This document shows positions 26,732-35,654 of a DNA stretch of 50,293 nt, one piece after another; within the stretch, counting starts at the first letter, position 1, and each line of letters opens with the position of its first letter. Below the pieces are notes generated by a model. The model was not told the DNA's origin. It searched no databases and saw nothing but the letters and a program-made list of their open reading frames with translations. Source of the DNA: Candidatus Omnitrophota bacterium (GTDB taxonomy: Bacteria > Omnitrophota > Gorgyraeia > Zapsychrales > Zapsychraceae); the NCBI GenBank assembly GCA_018062515.1, contig JAGOSC010000014.1, positions 1 to 50,293 on the forward strand, in the 5' to 3' direction. The position numbers were made by a program, and so were the translations under genes.

Positions 26732-27003
26732 GAGCGATTTGATTTTTTCATGCTTTCTTCGCTCAATTTTCCCATATATACTCCCAGCCACCACCCGGCT
26801 AGACAGAAAAGAGGAAGAATAAACATTAAATACATTTTAAATTTTTCAGGTTGAAACTCACCCTGTTTTATACCATCGGCGAATATTAAATTAGCTAACA
26901 TATATGACATTAAAATCCCCGTCGGGAAACCCCACAAACATAATCCCACAAAAATCCATAAGCGCTTAATCGTCTGCAATCTATTCCCCTCCCTTAAATT
27001 CAT
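26728..27003 (-). CDS. small two-helix membrane protein, unrecognised
   Basis: 91 residues from the ATG at 27003 (an in-frame TTG lies directly before it). Two hydrophobic helices (about 11-33 and 54-73) are joined by a polar loop GIKQGEFQPEKFK and followed by a basic tail. It overlaps xseB upstream and the GT39 gene downstream, so it is translationally coupled to both. No family recognised; accessory to the GT39 enzyme is possible. Confidence 0.7.
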   Translation of the reverse strand: MNLREGNRLQTIKRLWIFVGLCLWGFPTGILMSYMLANLIFADGIKQGEFQPEKFKMYLMFILPLFCLAGWWLGVYMGKLSEESMKKSNRS

Positions 27004-27181
27004 CAACGACCTTTTTTACTTCCATCTCAGCCTTCTCAATCTTTGATTTACATTCTTTAATCAAGGCCACCGCCTCTTTAACCTTCGCCGATAACTCATC
27101 AACATCGATTTGTTGATTCTCAATTTTCGTAATAATCTCCTCTAATTTGGAGATTGACTTACTGTATTTAATTTCCGCCAC
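26981..27181 (-). CDS. xseB: exodeoxyribonuclease VII small subunit
   Basis: 66 residues from the GTG at 27181 (reading VAEIKYSKSISKLEEIITKI), which fits the family length and overlaps the xseA end by 14 bp. The longer frame to 27214 runs further into xseA. The helical pattern KLEEIITKIENQQIDVDEL..KVKEAVALIKECK is the XseB signature. It forms the ExoVII complex with XseA, degrading single-stranded DNA from both ends. Confidence 0.93.
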   Translation of the reverse strand: MAEIKYSKSISKLEEIITKIENQQIDVDELSAKVKEAVALIKECKSKIEKAEMEVKKVVDEFKGGE

Positions 27182-28514
27182 TGTTTTTCTCCCGATTGAT
27201 GATTTTGATTTCACTCATTAAAGATCCTTCAGCCAAATAAGTTATAATCTGCTCGGCTTGCTTCACATCATCGGCGCTGCGGACTATCTGTCCATCTGCT
27301 CGACGAGTAAGGCTAAATCCTCTTTTCAAAGTATTGACTGGATTAACTATATCGACCATCTTTGAACAATGTGTGAGTCTTATTTTCTCATCATCCAAGC
27401 GGCCATGAACTATTTTAAGGACGTGTAATTTTCGGTCAAGCAATACTTTCTGAGATTCCTTCAGATACAAATATGGGCGACTGCTTAAAGAATGTTTGAA
27501 CTCAATTAATTGTTGATTGAATGATTTTAAAAAATAATTTGTGCAGTTTTGTAATTGAATGGAACAATCTTTCAATGCCTGTTTTTGATCACGGATAATT
27601 TTCTTGGATTCATCCAAAAGACGATTCCTTTTTTCATCCAGAATATTGATATATCCTTCCACCAATTTAACTAAAAAGTGGGCAATAGCCGTCGGGGTTT
27701 TTGCGTAAGTATGCGCCGCCATATCCGTGATGGAAATATTAATTTCATGTCCGATGCCGCTTAAAACCGGCAGACGGCATTCGCCAATTTTCTCGGCGAT
27801 CAATTGACTATCGAAATCGGCCAAATCAGCAATCGATCCTCCTCCGCGCGTGATCACAATAACATCCAAATCATTAATCTTTTGTAACTGATCAATGGCC
27901 CGGATAACATCTTTTTCTGTCTTACTTCCCTGCATAATCGTATTCCGCACATAAACTTGAAACGCATATCCGCTACGCCCAAGTTCAGACACAAAATCAT
28001 TATAAGCAGCTGAATTATCCGAGGTAATCAAGCCAATGTTAAGCGGAACAGGTACGAGTTCCGTCTTTTTATTCTTCTCTAAAACTCCCTTCTCCTTTAA
28101 CAAAGCAATAATCTTTTGTTTCTGCTGAGCAACTTTTCCCAGTGTATACGTCGGGTCAATATCTTCTACGATCAAACGCATAGCTCCGTGCGGCGGATAA
28201 AAATCAATTCGGCAAGCAAATTTAACTTCAATATCATCTTTAAGTGAGAAGGAATTTTCGCTTTTTCTAAGAACATGATCGATCATGGCTTTCCGATTAT
28301 CAAATAAAACCAGTCCAATCTTTGAGACAATGGTTTCAGATCGTTCATCTTTCTCGACGAGTTCGAAGAAAACATGACTCTTCATCCGATTACGGTCATA
28401 ACCTTGAATTTCCCCGCAAATCCACAAAGGCTGAGGAAACGCGGCGTTAATAACGCCTTTTATATAATTGTTAATTTGAGATACTGTAAATATCTCTGAA
28501 TTTTTATTCATCAT
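27168..28514 (-). CDS. xseA: exodeoxyribonuclease VII large subunit
   Basis: 448 residues, full length. The N-terminal OB domain (FTVSQINNYIKGVINAAFPQ, PLWICGEIQGY) is followed by the catalytic domain with IGLITSDNSAAYNDF, VIVITRGGGSIADLADFDS, LPVLSGIGHEINISITDMAA and AKTPTAIAHFLV, then long helices and a C-terminal LKRGFSLTRRADGQIVRS segment. It lies 4 bp after the macro-domain gene and overlaps xseB. Confidence 0.97.
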   Translation of the reverse strand: MMNKNSEIFTVSQINNYIKGVINAAFPQPLWICGEIQGYDRNRMKSHVFFELVEKDERSETIVSKIGLVLFDNRKAMIDHVLRKSENSFSLKDDIEVKFACRIDFYPPHGAMRLIVEDIDPTYTLGKVAQQKQKIIALLKEKGVLEKNKKTELVPVPLNIGLITSDNSAAYNDFVSELGRSGYAFQVYVRNTIMQGSKTEKDVIRAIDQLQKINDLDVIVITRGGGSIADLADFDSQLIAEKIGECRLPVLSGIGHEINISITDMAAHTYAKTPTAIAHFLVKLVEGYINILDEKRNRLLDESKKIIRDQKQALKDCSIQLQNCTNYFLKSFNQQLIEFKHSLSSRPYLYLKESQKVLLDRKLHVLKIVHGRLDDEKIRLTHCSKMVDIVNPVNTLKRGFSLTRRADGQIVRSADDVKQAEQIITYLAEGSLMSEIKIINREKNSGGN

Positions 28515-28518
28515 TTTA

Positions 28519-29034
28519 TTATACCGGTGTGCTATGAATTAATTGATTATACATTTCACAATCGCCTTCAGAGAAACAGCAAAAAATAATTCGATTTAAA
28601 CTTTGATCTTCTTTGAGAAATTCCCGTACTGTCTGTACGGCGATGGAAGCGGCTAGATTTTTTGGAAAACGATAAACTCCAGTACTGATACAAGGAAAGG
28701 CTATAGATTTTATTTTGTTGTCGACGGCTAATTGCAGGCTTTTGGAATAACAACTGGCCAGTAATTCTTTTTCTTGTGACTTTCCGTCCTTCCAAACCGG
28801 GCCGACAGCATGAATCACATACTTAGCGGAAAGTTTGTAGCCATTGGTTATTTTTGCGTCACCCGTTTTACATCCGCCCAGAGATTTACATTCTTCCAAT
28901 AATTCTCGACCAGCGGCTTTGTGAATAGCGCCATCCACTCCTCCTCCGCCGAGCAGCGAAGTATTGGCTGCATTGACGATCGCGGCTACATTTAAACGCG
29001 TGATATCCCCCATTTGAGCTTGAATAATTTCCAT
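28519..29034 (-). CDS. macro-domain O-acetyl-ADP-ribose deacetylase (YmdB-like)
   Basis: 171 residues, a single macro domain: GDITRLNVAAIVNAANTSLL, GGGGVDGAIHKAAG, KYVIHAVGPVW, IAFPCISTGVYRFP. These are the ADP-ribose-binding and catalytic loops of the YmdB/MacroD-like class. It hydrolyses O-acetyl-ADP-ribose or removes ADP-ribose from targets. Flanked by the DUF3137 gene (4 bp) and xseA (4 bp). Confidence 0.93.
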   Translation of the reverse strand: MEIIQAQMGDITRLNVAAIVNAANTSLLGGGGVDGAIHKAAGRELLEECKSLGGCKTGDAKITNGYKLSAKYVIHAVGPVWKDGKSQEKELLASCYSKSLQLAVDNKIKSIAFPCISTGVYRFPKNLAASIAVQTVREFLKEDQSLNRIIFCCFSEGDCEMYNQLIHSTPV

Positions 29035-29038
29035 CGGA

Positions 29039-29989
29039 TCAATCTTTTGTCCAAATTCGCAGGTTTAAATTCAAGTCTTCGACTATTCCCGTCGCTAATT
29101 GTAAATCTTCAAAGTATTCTTTAATTGGGTTAAAATCTAATAATGTTTGAAAGATTCTTGGTTCAAAAAGATTTTTGTAATAAGAAATAGCGACGTACAC
29201 ATTCGAATTTAAAAAGGATAATCGAACATTCTTTCCAGACTTCTTTTTAAAATCAATAATCCGCTTCATTAAACTGGGAGATAGTATATATCGAGCTTCG
29301 ATTTGATCGTCAGCATACACCACGAATAACCGTTCAAATTCAGGATCTTCGAGTTTTACCAGTTCTGGTCTGGACGCATCCCATGATTGAAACAGTTTAC
29401 CAATTCCGCCGAATAAACTTTCGGCCGTATCCGGCAGAATGAATGTTCTTCCTTGAAAATTCTTGTTAAAGTCTCCAACAAAAAAAAGGCCCTTGAATAT
29501 TGTATGATAACTCGTTCGGCCTTTGCTGTCGCGGGTGATGTATTGCGTGTGCACTTCTGAAAAATTAACCGCTGTAGCACCGACCTTCCCGTAAACGCGG
29601 TCATCCCCCTTATAAATATCATACGACGTCAAAAAGAGCTTGCTTTCTTTATACTGGAAGGATTCTATATATTCGGCGGTTTGATAGCTTAAATCAGCGT
29701 CGATGAAATGAACAATTTTTTCAATAATTGTCTGTTTAAAATCAGTGATATAACCCTTTGTTATATATGCGATGATCATTCCGGAAATAATAAATGCGAA
29801 GAAGATGATAAATCCGGCGACATCACCGCCATCTCTTAAAAGGATCACCAAAAGAAAACTTCCGATGAGGATGGGAACAATCCACGCAACCATTTTCTTA
29901 AGATTGCGTAAACGGATATTTTCTAAAGACTGCAGATCAGGCAAAAGAATCGTATCGTAGAAATCTTTTAATTCCTGGAGTGTTTTCAT
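29039..29989 (-). CDS. DUF3137 membrane protein
   Basis: 316 residues with two adjacent transmembrane helices (about 33-50 and 57-76) and a large soluble C-terminal part (FIDADLSYQ, YKGDDRVYGKVGATAVNFSEVHTQY, FKGLFFVGDFNKNFQGRTFILPD, LNSNVYVAISYYKNLFEP), as in DUF3137 proteins. These are commonly encoded next to lemA, as here (8 bp gap). The function of the pair is unknown; an envelope role is the usual guess. Confidence 0.8.
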   Translation of the reverse strand: MKTLQELKDFYDTILLPDLQSLENIRLRNLKKMVAWIVPILIGSFLLVILLRDGGDVAGFIIFFAFIISGMIIAYITKGYITDFKQTIIEKIVHFIDADLSYQTAEYIESFQYKESKLFLTSYDIYKGDDRVYGKVGATAVNFSEVHTQYITRDSKGRTSYHTIFKGLFFVGDFNKNFQGRTFILPDTAESLFGGIGKLFQSWDASRPELVKLEDPEFERLFVVYADDQIEARYILSPSLMKRIIDFKKKSGKNVRLSFLNSNVYVAISYYKNLFEPRIFQTLLDFNPIKEYFEDLQLATGIVEDLNLNLRIWTKD

Positions 29990-29997
29990 TCAAACGC

Positions 29998-30555
29998 TCA
30001 GTTTTTAAATAAATCTCCGACTTGAACATTTTTACGTTCAGCGTCAATAATTTCAAACATCATTTTTCGTTGATAATTCATTAATCCGGCTATAAAATTC
30101 GTCGGCACCATTTCGACTGCGTTATTATAATCTAAAACCGACGCATTATAGGATCGACGGGCGGCGGAGATTTGTTCTTCGATTTCATTCAGCGAACGCT
30201 GCAGATTAAGAAAATTCGCACTGGCTTTTAAGTCCGGATAATTCTCAACCGCCACCATAATCCCGCCAATTGCCTTGGATATTCTGTTATCTATCTCAAC
30301 CTTTTCATCATTACTTAGACTTCCTGAAACCGCTTTTGACCTTAATTCAGTAATTTCTGTTAACGTATTTTTTTCATGCTGCATATATTGCTTAACAGCG
30401 GATACAAGATTGGGAATTAGGTCATATCTTTTTTTCAACATAACATCCACGCCTGAGAAAGCATTTTCGACCTGATTTTTCTTGCCTACCAGTCCGTTAT
30501 ACATTCCAAAGAAGATAAGACCAAAAACACCGATTATGATTAAAGCAATCAACAT
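29998..30555 (-). CDS. lemA: LemA family protein
   Basis: 185 residues. One N-terminal transmembrane helix, then the LemA helical domain: YNGLVGKKNQVENAFSGVDVMLKKRYDLIPNLV, YMQHEKNTL and ARRSYNASVLDYNNAVEM, read in segments. LemA proteins are envelope proteins of unsettled function. A GGAGG-type ribosome-binding site precedes the ATG. Confidence 0.93.
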   Translation of the reverse strand: MLIALIIIGVFGLIFFGMYNGLVGKKNQVENAFSGVDVMLKKRYDLIPNLVSAVKQYMQHEKNTLTEITELRSKAVSGSLSNDEKVEIDNRISKAIGGIMVAVENYPDLKASANFLNLQRSLNEIEEQISAARRSYNASVLDYNNAVEMVPTNFIAGLMNYQRKMMFEIIDAERKNVQVGDLFKN

Positions 30556-30591
30556 ATAACCTCCCGTTTATAGTGTAAAAATTTTTTAAAC

Positions 30592-31917
30592 TTAACTACA
30601 CTGATTTTGAGCCATAAATTCGACGACGCGCTGATCCAACAAAACATGATGATCATAGATGGGTTTACGAAGAATAACGCCCTCTAGCGTCGTGCAGCGG
30701 CTTAATGCGACATAAACTTGGCCATGCGAAAATGTTCCGCGTCCAATATCGACAATCACTTTATCAAATGTCTTGCCCTGACTTTTATGAATCGTGACCG
30801 CCCAAGCCAATTTAATTGGAAATTGCGTGAATGATCCCACCACGTCAGAATCTATGCTTTGTGATTCTTCATTGTAATGAAAATGAAATATTTCCCAGGT
30901 AACCGGTTTAACTTCGACCACTTCTCCATTATGCAGGGCAACTTCGATCGCATCTTCTCCCAGACCGTCGGGATTTAAATAGGTAAGCTTACCAATACTT
31001 CCATTAATCCAACGCCCTTGAGGATCATTGTTTAACATCATGACCTGAGCGCCTTCTTTAAGTTTTAAATTTAAATGAGTAGGAAGATCCTTCTGCTGAA
31101 AATCACCCGTCAGAAGCCCTTCGTGCTCACATTCCACCGCGGTTAATTTTTGCAGTTGTTCTTGATTGATTCCGTCGGCAATCGCATTCGTTGTTGTCAA
31201 CGAAATGTAATATTCACCCTCAGGGATTTTAAAATCCGGTTTTAACCTTTGATTAAGGACAACCATGTCCCAACGGGTAAACGTTTTATTGCGTATCCCG
31301 CCTAATAACTGAATAAACTCCTCATCTTTCTGCCGGTAAATTTTATCAAGTTCAATAATTTTTAAATGGAGAGCTTGGTAGGATTTGGAATCGAAAAAAA
31401 ACGGACTAGGATACACGTCGGTGAAAATGCTCTGTTCCCGTGAAGTGACGACGGGTGGAAGCTGATATAAATCTCCAAACAGAATCATCTGCACACCGCC
31501 AAATGGTTCATTTTTCTTTTTTCCATATACTTTTAAAAATGCGTCAATGCAATCCAAAAGATCAGCCCGCACCATGGAAATCTCATCAATCACGATGGCA
31601 TCCAAACTTTCATACATTCTTTTTTGGGTACGCTGAAGACGTATGGAAAAAACGTTTTCCGGAGTAATATCCGGGCGAAAGCAAAAAAAAGAATGAATGG
31701 TTTGACCTTTGATATTGACGGCGGCAACTCCCGTCGGAGCTAAGACAACTATCTTTTTGGTGGTGTGTTCACGAAAATACTGAAGAAGGGTGGATTTACC
31801 GGTGCCGGCCTTTCCGGTGACAAAAATATTCTGTGTGCCATTTTCTAAAAGATCATAACAGAAAGCAAATTTTTCATTAAATTCAAGATTTTCTTTATCT
31901 TCAAACGTAGAAATCAT
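30592..31917 (-). CDS. Pif1-like superfamily 1B DNA helicase
   Basis: 441 residues. Walker A NIFVTGKAGTGKSTLL, the Ia/Ib region VVLAPTGVAAVNIKGQTIHS, Walker B AIVIDEISMV, motif III FGDLYQLPPV, and C-terminal motifs AWAVTIHKSQGKTFD and GQVYVALSRCT. Pif1-family helicases unwind 5' to 3' and resolve G-quadruplexes or R-loops. It starts with a 4-bp ATGA overlap of the CBS gene. Confidence 0.92.
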   Translation of the reverse strand: MISTFEDKENLEFNEKFAFCYDLLENGTQNIFVTGKAGTGKSTLLQYFREHTTKKIVVLAPTGVAAVNIKGQTIHSFFCFRPDITPENVFSIRLQRTQKRMYESLDAIVIDEISMVRADLLDCIDAFLKVYGKKKNEPFGGVQMILFGDLYQLPPVVTSREQSIFTDVYPSPFFFDSKSYQALHLKIIELDKIYRQKDEEFIQLLGGIRNKTFTRWDMVVLNQRLKPDFKIPEGEYYISLTTTNAIADGINQEQLQKLTAVECEHEGLLTGDFQQKDLPTHLNLKLKEGAQVMMLNNDPQGRWINGSIGKLTYLNPDGLGEDAIEVALHNGEVVEVKPVTWEIFHFHYNEESQSIDSDVVGSFTQFPIKLAWAVTIHKSQGKTFDKVIVDIGRGTFSHGQVYVALSRCTTLEGVILRKPIYDHHVLLDQRVVEFMAQNQCS

Positions 31918-32426
31918 TGCTGTTTTTCAAGTAAAATTAATGCCGCGAGGGAAACAATGTCCTTATGTGTCATAATGCCGCAGACTTTTTTATTGCCTTT
32001 GATAATGGGAATGCAGCCTGTGTTCTGGCTAGCCATGATGAGAACAGCTTCCGCCACACTGTCTTCAGGCCCTAATGTCTTGGGTTGTGGATTCATAATA
32101 TCTTTCAGCTTATAACTGTCGAGCGTGCTTCGATCATAATACGAATTACCGTCGACTACCATATCTTTTGAGAATCCAATATAATCATTCGTGACTTTTC
32201 TCGGCGCTACTGTTTTGTACAAATATTTATGAGTGATTACCCCGACTAACTCATCGAATCGGTTGACGACGGGAAGGTAATATAAACTATGCTGCACAAA
32301 CAATTCTTCGGCCCGGCTCAATGTTTCGTAGTCATAAATTTTAATGACCGGCACCGTCATGATTTCTTTAATTTTAGTTTCTTTTAAAAGACGCTGGATA
32401 TAGCTGATTTCACTTTTAAATTTCAT
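31914..32426 (-). CDS. tandem CBS-domain protein
   Basis: 170 residues made of two CBS domains: KEIMTVPVIKIYDYETLSRA ending with LPVVNRFDELVGVITHKYL, and IMNPQPKTLGPEDSVAEAVL ending with GIMTHKDIV. CBS pairs bind adenine nucleotides such as AMP, ATP or SAM and act as regulatory modules. No effector domain is fused. Its place between the YdbL-like gene and the helicase gives no clear target. Confidence 0.88.
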   Translation of the reverse strand: MKFKSEISYIQRLLKETKIKEIMTVPVIKIYDYETLSRAEELFVQHSLYYLPVVNRFDELVGVITHKYLYKTVAPRKVTNDYIGFSKDMVVDGNSYYDRSTLDSYKLKDIMNPQPKTLGPEDSVAEAVLIMASQNTGCIPIIKGNKKVCGIMTHKDIVSLAALILLEKQQ

Positions 32427-32439
32427 TCTACACCCCTTT

Positions 32440-32847
32440 TTACTTTGAAACCCAGTTTCCGTTCTCTAACTGTATCTTATCTCCTGACTGAGCCTTGTCA
32501 CGTTGAACACGGGCAAAGACTTTTTCAATCGTATTTACAGCTCCACTCAACTCATTCTGTTCAGCGATTGTTTCATATATAACTTTACGGTCTGTATTCT
32601 CTGAGTCGACTATACTTGCGACATCACCTTGAGCTTTTAAAACGGTAACATACCCCTGATTATTTTCGCCAATCAAGCCCTGTTTCTTGTAATCCTGGAG
32701 TTGATCATAACGCGCTCGTCGACTTTCCAAGGCGGCGGTTACGCCGGGCGTCATTTGTTTAATATTATATTCCGCCGCCGAAGAAATCGTCGAAATATTT
32801 CCAATACTCAAAATAATAAACATCATGGTCATTATGCTGCGAATCAT
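32440..32847 (-). CDS. ydbL: YdbL-like DUF1318 periplasmic protein
   Basis: 135 residues. A signal peptide ends near STISSAAE. The rest matches the DUF1318/YdbL pattern: ALESRRARYDQLQDYKKQGLIGENNQGYV, NTDRKVIYETIAEQN and the closing GDKIQLENGNWVSK, read in segments. In E. coli YdbL is a periplasmic helper that limits YnbE multimerisation on YdbH. The order ydbH-ynbE-ydbL is the same here, with 16 bp to the ynbE-like gene. Confidence 0.82.
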   Translation of the reverse strand: MIRSIMTMMFIILSIGNISTISSAAEYNIKQMTPGVTAALESRRARYDQLQDYKKQGLIGENNQGYVTVLKAQGDVASIVDSENTDRKVIYETIAEQNELSGAVNTIEKVFARVQRDKAQSGDKIQLENGNWVSK

Positions 32848-32863
32848 ATATGTTCCTCCTTAA

Positions 32864-33070
32864 TTATTTATCTTGTACATTCAATTTTGGTTTTTCACCG
32901 CTTACATAATCTTCAATATTGGTGGCTGTCTTTTCCAACCCTTTAATATCCAATGTAATGTGCGCATTGATTGTTATTGGACGCTCTGGATCACCTACAG
33001 CCTTCACGGTGCAGCCGTAAAGCAATAGGCTAGCCATGAATAAAAACACCCATTTTTTATCTAAGGCCAT
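32864..33070 (-). CDS. ynbE: YnbE-like small lipoprotein
   Basis: 68 residues. Leader MALDKKWVFLFMASLLLYGC has a clear lipobox (LYGC, Cys20). The mature part begins TVKAVGDPERPITINAHITL, matching the YnbE pattern (short outer-membrane lipoprotein with a PITIN beta segment). In E. coli YnbE stacks by beta-strand augmentation onto the C-terminus of YdbH to complete an inner-to-outer membrane bridge. It overlaps the ydbH-like gene by 14 bp. Confidence 0.82.
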   Translation of the reverse strand: MALDKKWVFLFMASLLLYGCTVKAVGDPERPITINAHITLDIKGLEKTATNIEDYVSGEKPKLNVQDK

Positions 33071-34127
33071 TTAGTCCTCCCGTTTTAAGAAAATGTTCAA
33101 CTCCCAGGATTAATTCTAACAAATCGCGGTCGATATTGATATCAAAAGAATAATTTGGTTGGAGATTATATTTTTGAATTTTCATTTTGGCTTCGGCCTG
33201 AATGATTTTTTGATTAATATTTTGTATCTTTACGTTTAAATATTCAGTCGTGAGGAAGTTATTTTGCTGAATCATGTCCTTTAATTCTTTTGATAAGATG
33301 ACTTTATAAGACGGAACGAACTCGATCAGCCAGCCAATCACCCACGCTCTAATTTTTGCCCCCTCATCAGCGCGCATATCCAGCGTCATTGAGTTTAAGT
33401 GTTGGCTGTTTCCATCTAAATGTAAAAAACCAGTGATTAGACCTCGAAAGTTTGAATATAGTTCCTTATAAATTTCATCTAAAAGTTCTGTGTTAATATG
33501 ATCAAATTTCAAATCCATTTGAAAAGGAAATCCCTTTTGATTTTCGGCAAAAACCTGACCGGATAAAATGCCTCCATAAAAAGAAGATTTAAGTAGCTCT
33601 GTATTTAAACGATAATTATTTCCCGACACATTGATTTGTGTGTCATTAAACCGATATCCTGCTACTTCGGCTTCATTAATAAATATTTTTCCGTCGATAA
33701 TGATGGTTTGACTATTTTCCTGATTCAAAGAAAAATCAAAGTCGCAAAAATTCACGTCTATTTTTTCGCTTGAGAAAGAACGCGCGGATACCATAATATG
33801 CGCGCCATCACGCTTTAACAAAAAGTGGCCTAACCGTCTTAAATCCACCCGAGTTAATTTTAGAGCATATTTTTCATTCTTAATATGTAATTCTGCTTCA
33901 ACATTCGTCCATATAAACTGATCAGACAAATTAAACTTCGCTTTGTCGATTTTTAATTTTGTTATCTGCGCGTCGGGAAATTTAGATTCGATCACAATCG
34001 GAAGGACGAATTGATAAAAACGATTCCAACTCAGTAATAAAAAAGATATCCCTTCGAGTAGAACAAGAATGACTATTAAGGATACAAATAATTTTAGGAA
34101 ATTCTTGGAATGGAATTTAAAGTCCAT
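33057..34127 (-). CDS. short YdbH-like (AsmA-superfamily) bridge protein
   Basis: 356 residues with one N-terminal transmembrane helix (about 11-33) and a beta-rich periplasmic part: DGKIFINEAEVAGYRFNDTQ, YGGILSGQVFAENQ, RGLITGFLHLDGNSQHL. E. coli YdbH has nearly 880 residues, so this is less than half that length. Identity rests on the periplasmic beta architecture and on the ynbE- and ydbL-like genes directly downstream. The expected role is moving phospholipid across the periplasm together with YnbE. Overlaps the upstream coiled-coil gene by 11 bp. Confidence 0.72.
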   Translation of the reverse strand: MDFKFHSKNFLKLFVSLIVILVLLEGISFLLLSWNRFYQFVLPIVIESKFPDAQITKLKIDKAKFNLSDQFIWTNVEAELHIKNEKYALKLTRVDLRRLGHFLLKRDGAHIMVSARSFSSEKIDVNFCDFDFSLNQENSQTIIIDGKIFINEAEVAGYRFNDTQINVSGNNYRLNTELLKSSFYGGILSGQVFAENQKGFPFQMDLKFDHINTELLDEIYKELYSNFRGLITGFLHLDGNSQHLNSMTLDMRADEGAKIRAWVIGWLIEFVPSYKVILSKELKDMIQQNNFLTTEYLNVKIQNINQKIIQAEAKMKIQKYNLQPNYSFDINIDRDLLELILGVEHFLKTGGLNGLR

Positions 34128-35622
34128 TAGCTTTAGCTTTATTTCTGGCTTTATTAAAATCCGATAAAGTATTTTCCTGACGGATTTTTTGCTGCTTTAA
34201 ATCTGGTTGATTGACAGGAGGTTGAGCCGTTACGGTATTCGCCTTTAACGGCTCAATAATGGGTGCGGCTTGTTTTAAGTCTTTACTTATGTCTTCCGGT
34301 TTTGGAGAAGCGGCGGCCTGCTGTTTTTCTATGTCTTGATAAATATTCTTAATACCTGTCATACGTCGTCGTTCTTCAAGCTCGGCCCGAAAACGTGGAT
34401 AATTAGCATTTAAATTATAAGCATACTTACGGTCCTCTACTAATCGCTGCAAGTCTACTTCCAACAAAGCGGCTATGTTACGCAGGCTTGATTTATATTC
34501 AAACGAACGGTGCCGGAACAATTGAATCAATTGTTGGTCAATATCAGCCAATTCCGCAAGATTAGACTGCTTTTCCGCCCTAATTTCCTGCAAAGCGCTA
34601 AAAAAATCGCTGAATGCCGCCAGCTTATTTTTTTCCAATTTTAGAATCAAACCGTTCATCTGCCGTTCTTCCCCCTCGATGCGTTGCGATAAACGCCGTG
34701 ATTGATCCTGGATACTATCCATCATGGCCTTATCATCCATCTGTAACTCTTGATTCAGTTGAATCAAATCATTGAGGTCCCTCGGCGTAATCTTTGTAAG
34801 CCTTTGAACCAATTCTGCATACTTACCGTGAAAATAATGGTCCTGCTGATCGATTACGGCCTCATTCTCATCGCTTAACGCAACTTGTCCTAAATTGAAT
34901 TCCCGTGATTTTTGAATAATCTTAACCGCATGAATAAATTTCGGCGTTGATTGCTGTTGGAAATCAATGAGAACCTCGTTAAGAAATGCCTGGGTTTGTT
35001 TTACATTAGCCTCTAAACAAACCGCGTCTGTCTGGCAACCATTAATTGATGTTAAATTTTTCTGCACGAAGGTTTGATCGATAAATTCAGTCAAGGCATC
35101 TATATCTTTTTGAGCTATACCCCAATCCTTGCCTTCCCTTAATAAGCTAATTTTTTCTTTAATCTCCTCAAACTTCTTCTGACGGATATTATAATTATTT
35201 GTCAGATACGTTTTTGCCCATAATTTTCCAAGTTCATCTAATTGCAGTTGATAAGTCGACGATTCATCTCGCTCTTTCTTAATATCCTCCGTATACAATT
35301 CTACTGTTTTCAAAATTCTGTCTTGTAAACCGATAAGCCGATAAATTAAATCAACACGCTTCTGGATGAGTGCTTGGCGTTGGTCTTTGAATTCGGTTAG
35401 CTTATTAAATAGCTGGGAGAGGTGGAATTCCGCGGCCTGCGGGAAGGTGGCAAATTTTGATACTTTGCTTTTGTTTGGATCGATATACTGGGACAATCCG
35501 TTGGAATCTAATAATTCGGCGATCGGACTTTTACCTGTTTTCTCAGTGACATACTGGTCATAAGTAAATGTTCCGACGATGACAAAAATGATTAATAGGA
35601 CTAATAAAGCTTTATCACCCAT
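34117..35622 (-). CDS. membrane-anchored coiled-coil protein, unrecognised
   Basis: 501 residues. One N-terminal helix (about 5-20, LLVLLIIFVIVGTFTYDQYV) anchors a long, mostly helical region (about 55-430) rich in E, K, Q and L with heptad-like spacing (RLSQRIEGEERQMNGLIL, KLEEIKEKISLLREG-like). Two Cys lie close together in SINGCQTDAVCLEANV, possibly a disulfide. The C-terminal tail (about 430-501) is Pro/Ala/Gln/Lys-rich and probably disordered. It overlaps the YdbH-like gene by 11 bp, so a role in the same envelope bridge is a reasonable guess. No family recognised. Confidence 0.75.
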   Translation of the reverse strand: MGDKALLVLLIIFVIVGTFTYDQYVTEKTGKSPIAELLDSNGLSQYIDPNKSKVSKFATFPQAAEFHLSQLFNKLTEFKDQRQALIQKRVDLIYRLIGLQDRILKTVELYTEDIKKERDESSTYQLQLDELGKLWAKTYLTNNYNIRQKKFEEIKEKISLLREGKDWGIAQKDIDALTEFIDQTFVQKNLTSINGCQTDAVCLEANVKQTQAFLNEVLIDFQQQSTPKFIHAVKIIQKSREFNLGQVALSDENEAVIDQQDHYFHGKYAELVQRLTKITPRDLNDLIQLNQELQMDDKAMMDSIQDQSRRLSQRIEGEERQMNGLILKLEKNKLAAFSDFFSALQEIRAEKQSNLAELADIDQQLIQLFRHRSFEYKSSLRNIAALLEVDLQRLVEDRKYAYNLNANYPRFRAELEERRRMTGIKNIYQDIEKQQAAASPKPEDISKDLKQAAPIIEPLKANTVTAQPPVNQPDLKQQKIRQENTLSDFNKARNKAKANGL

Positions 35623-35654
35623 AAAAGCTCAAATCATTGTTCGGTTAAAGAATT

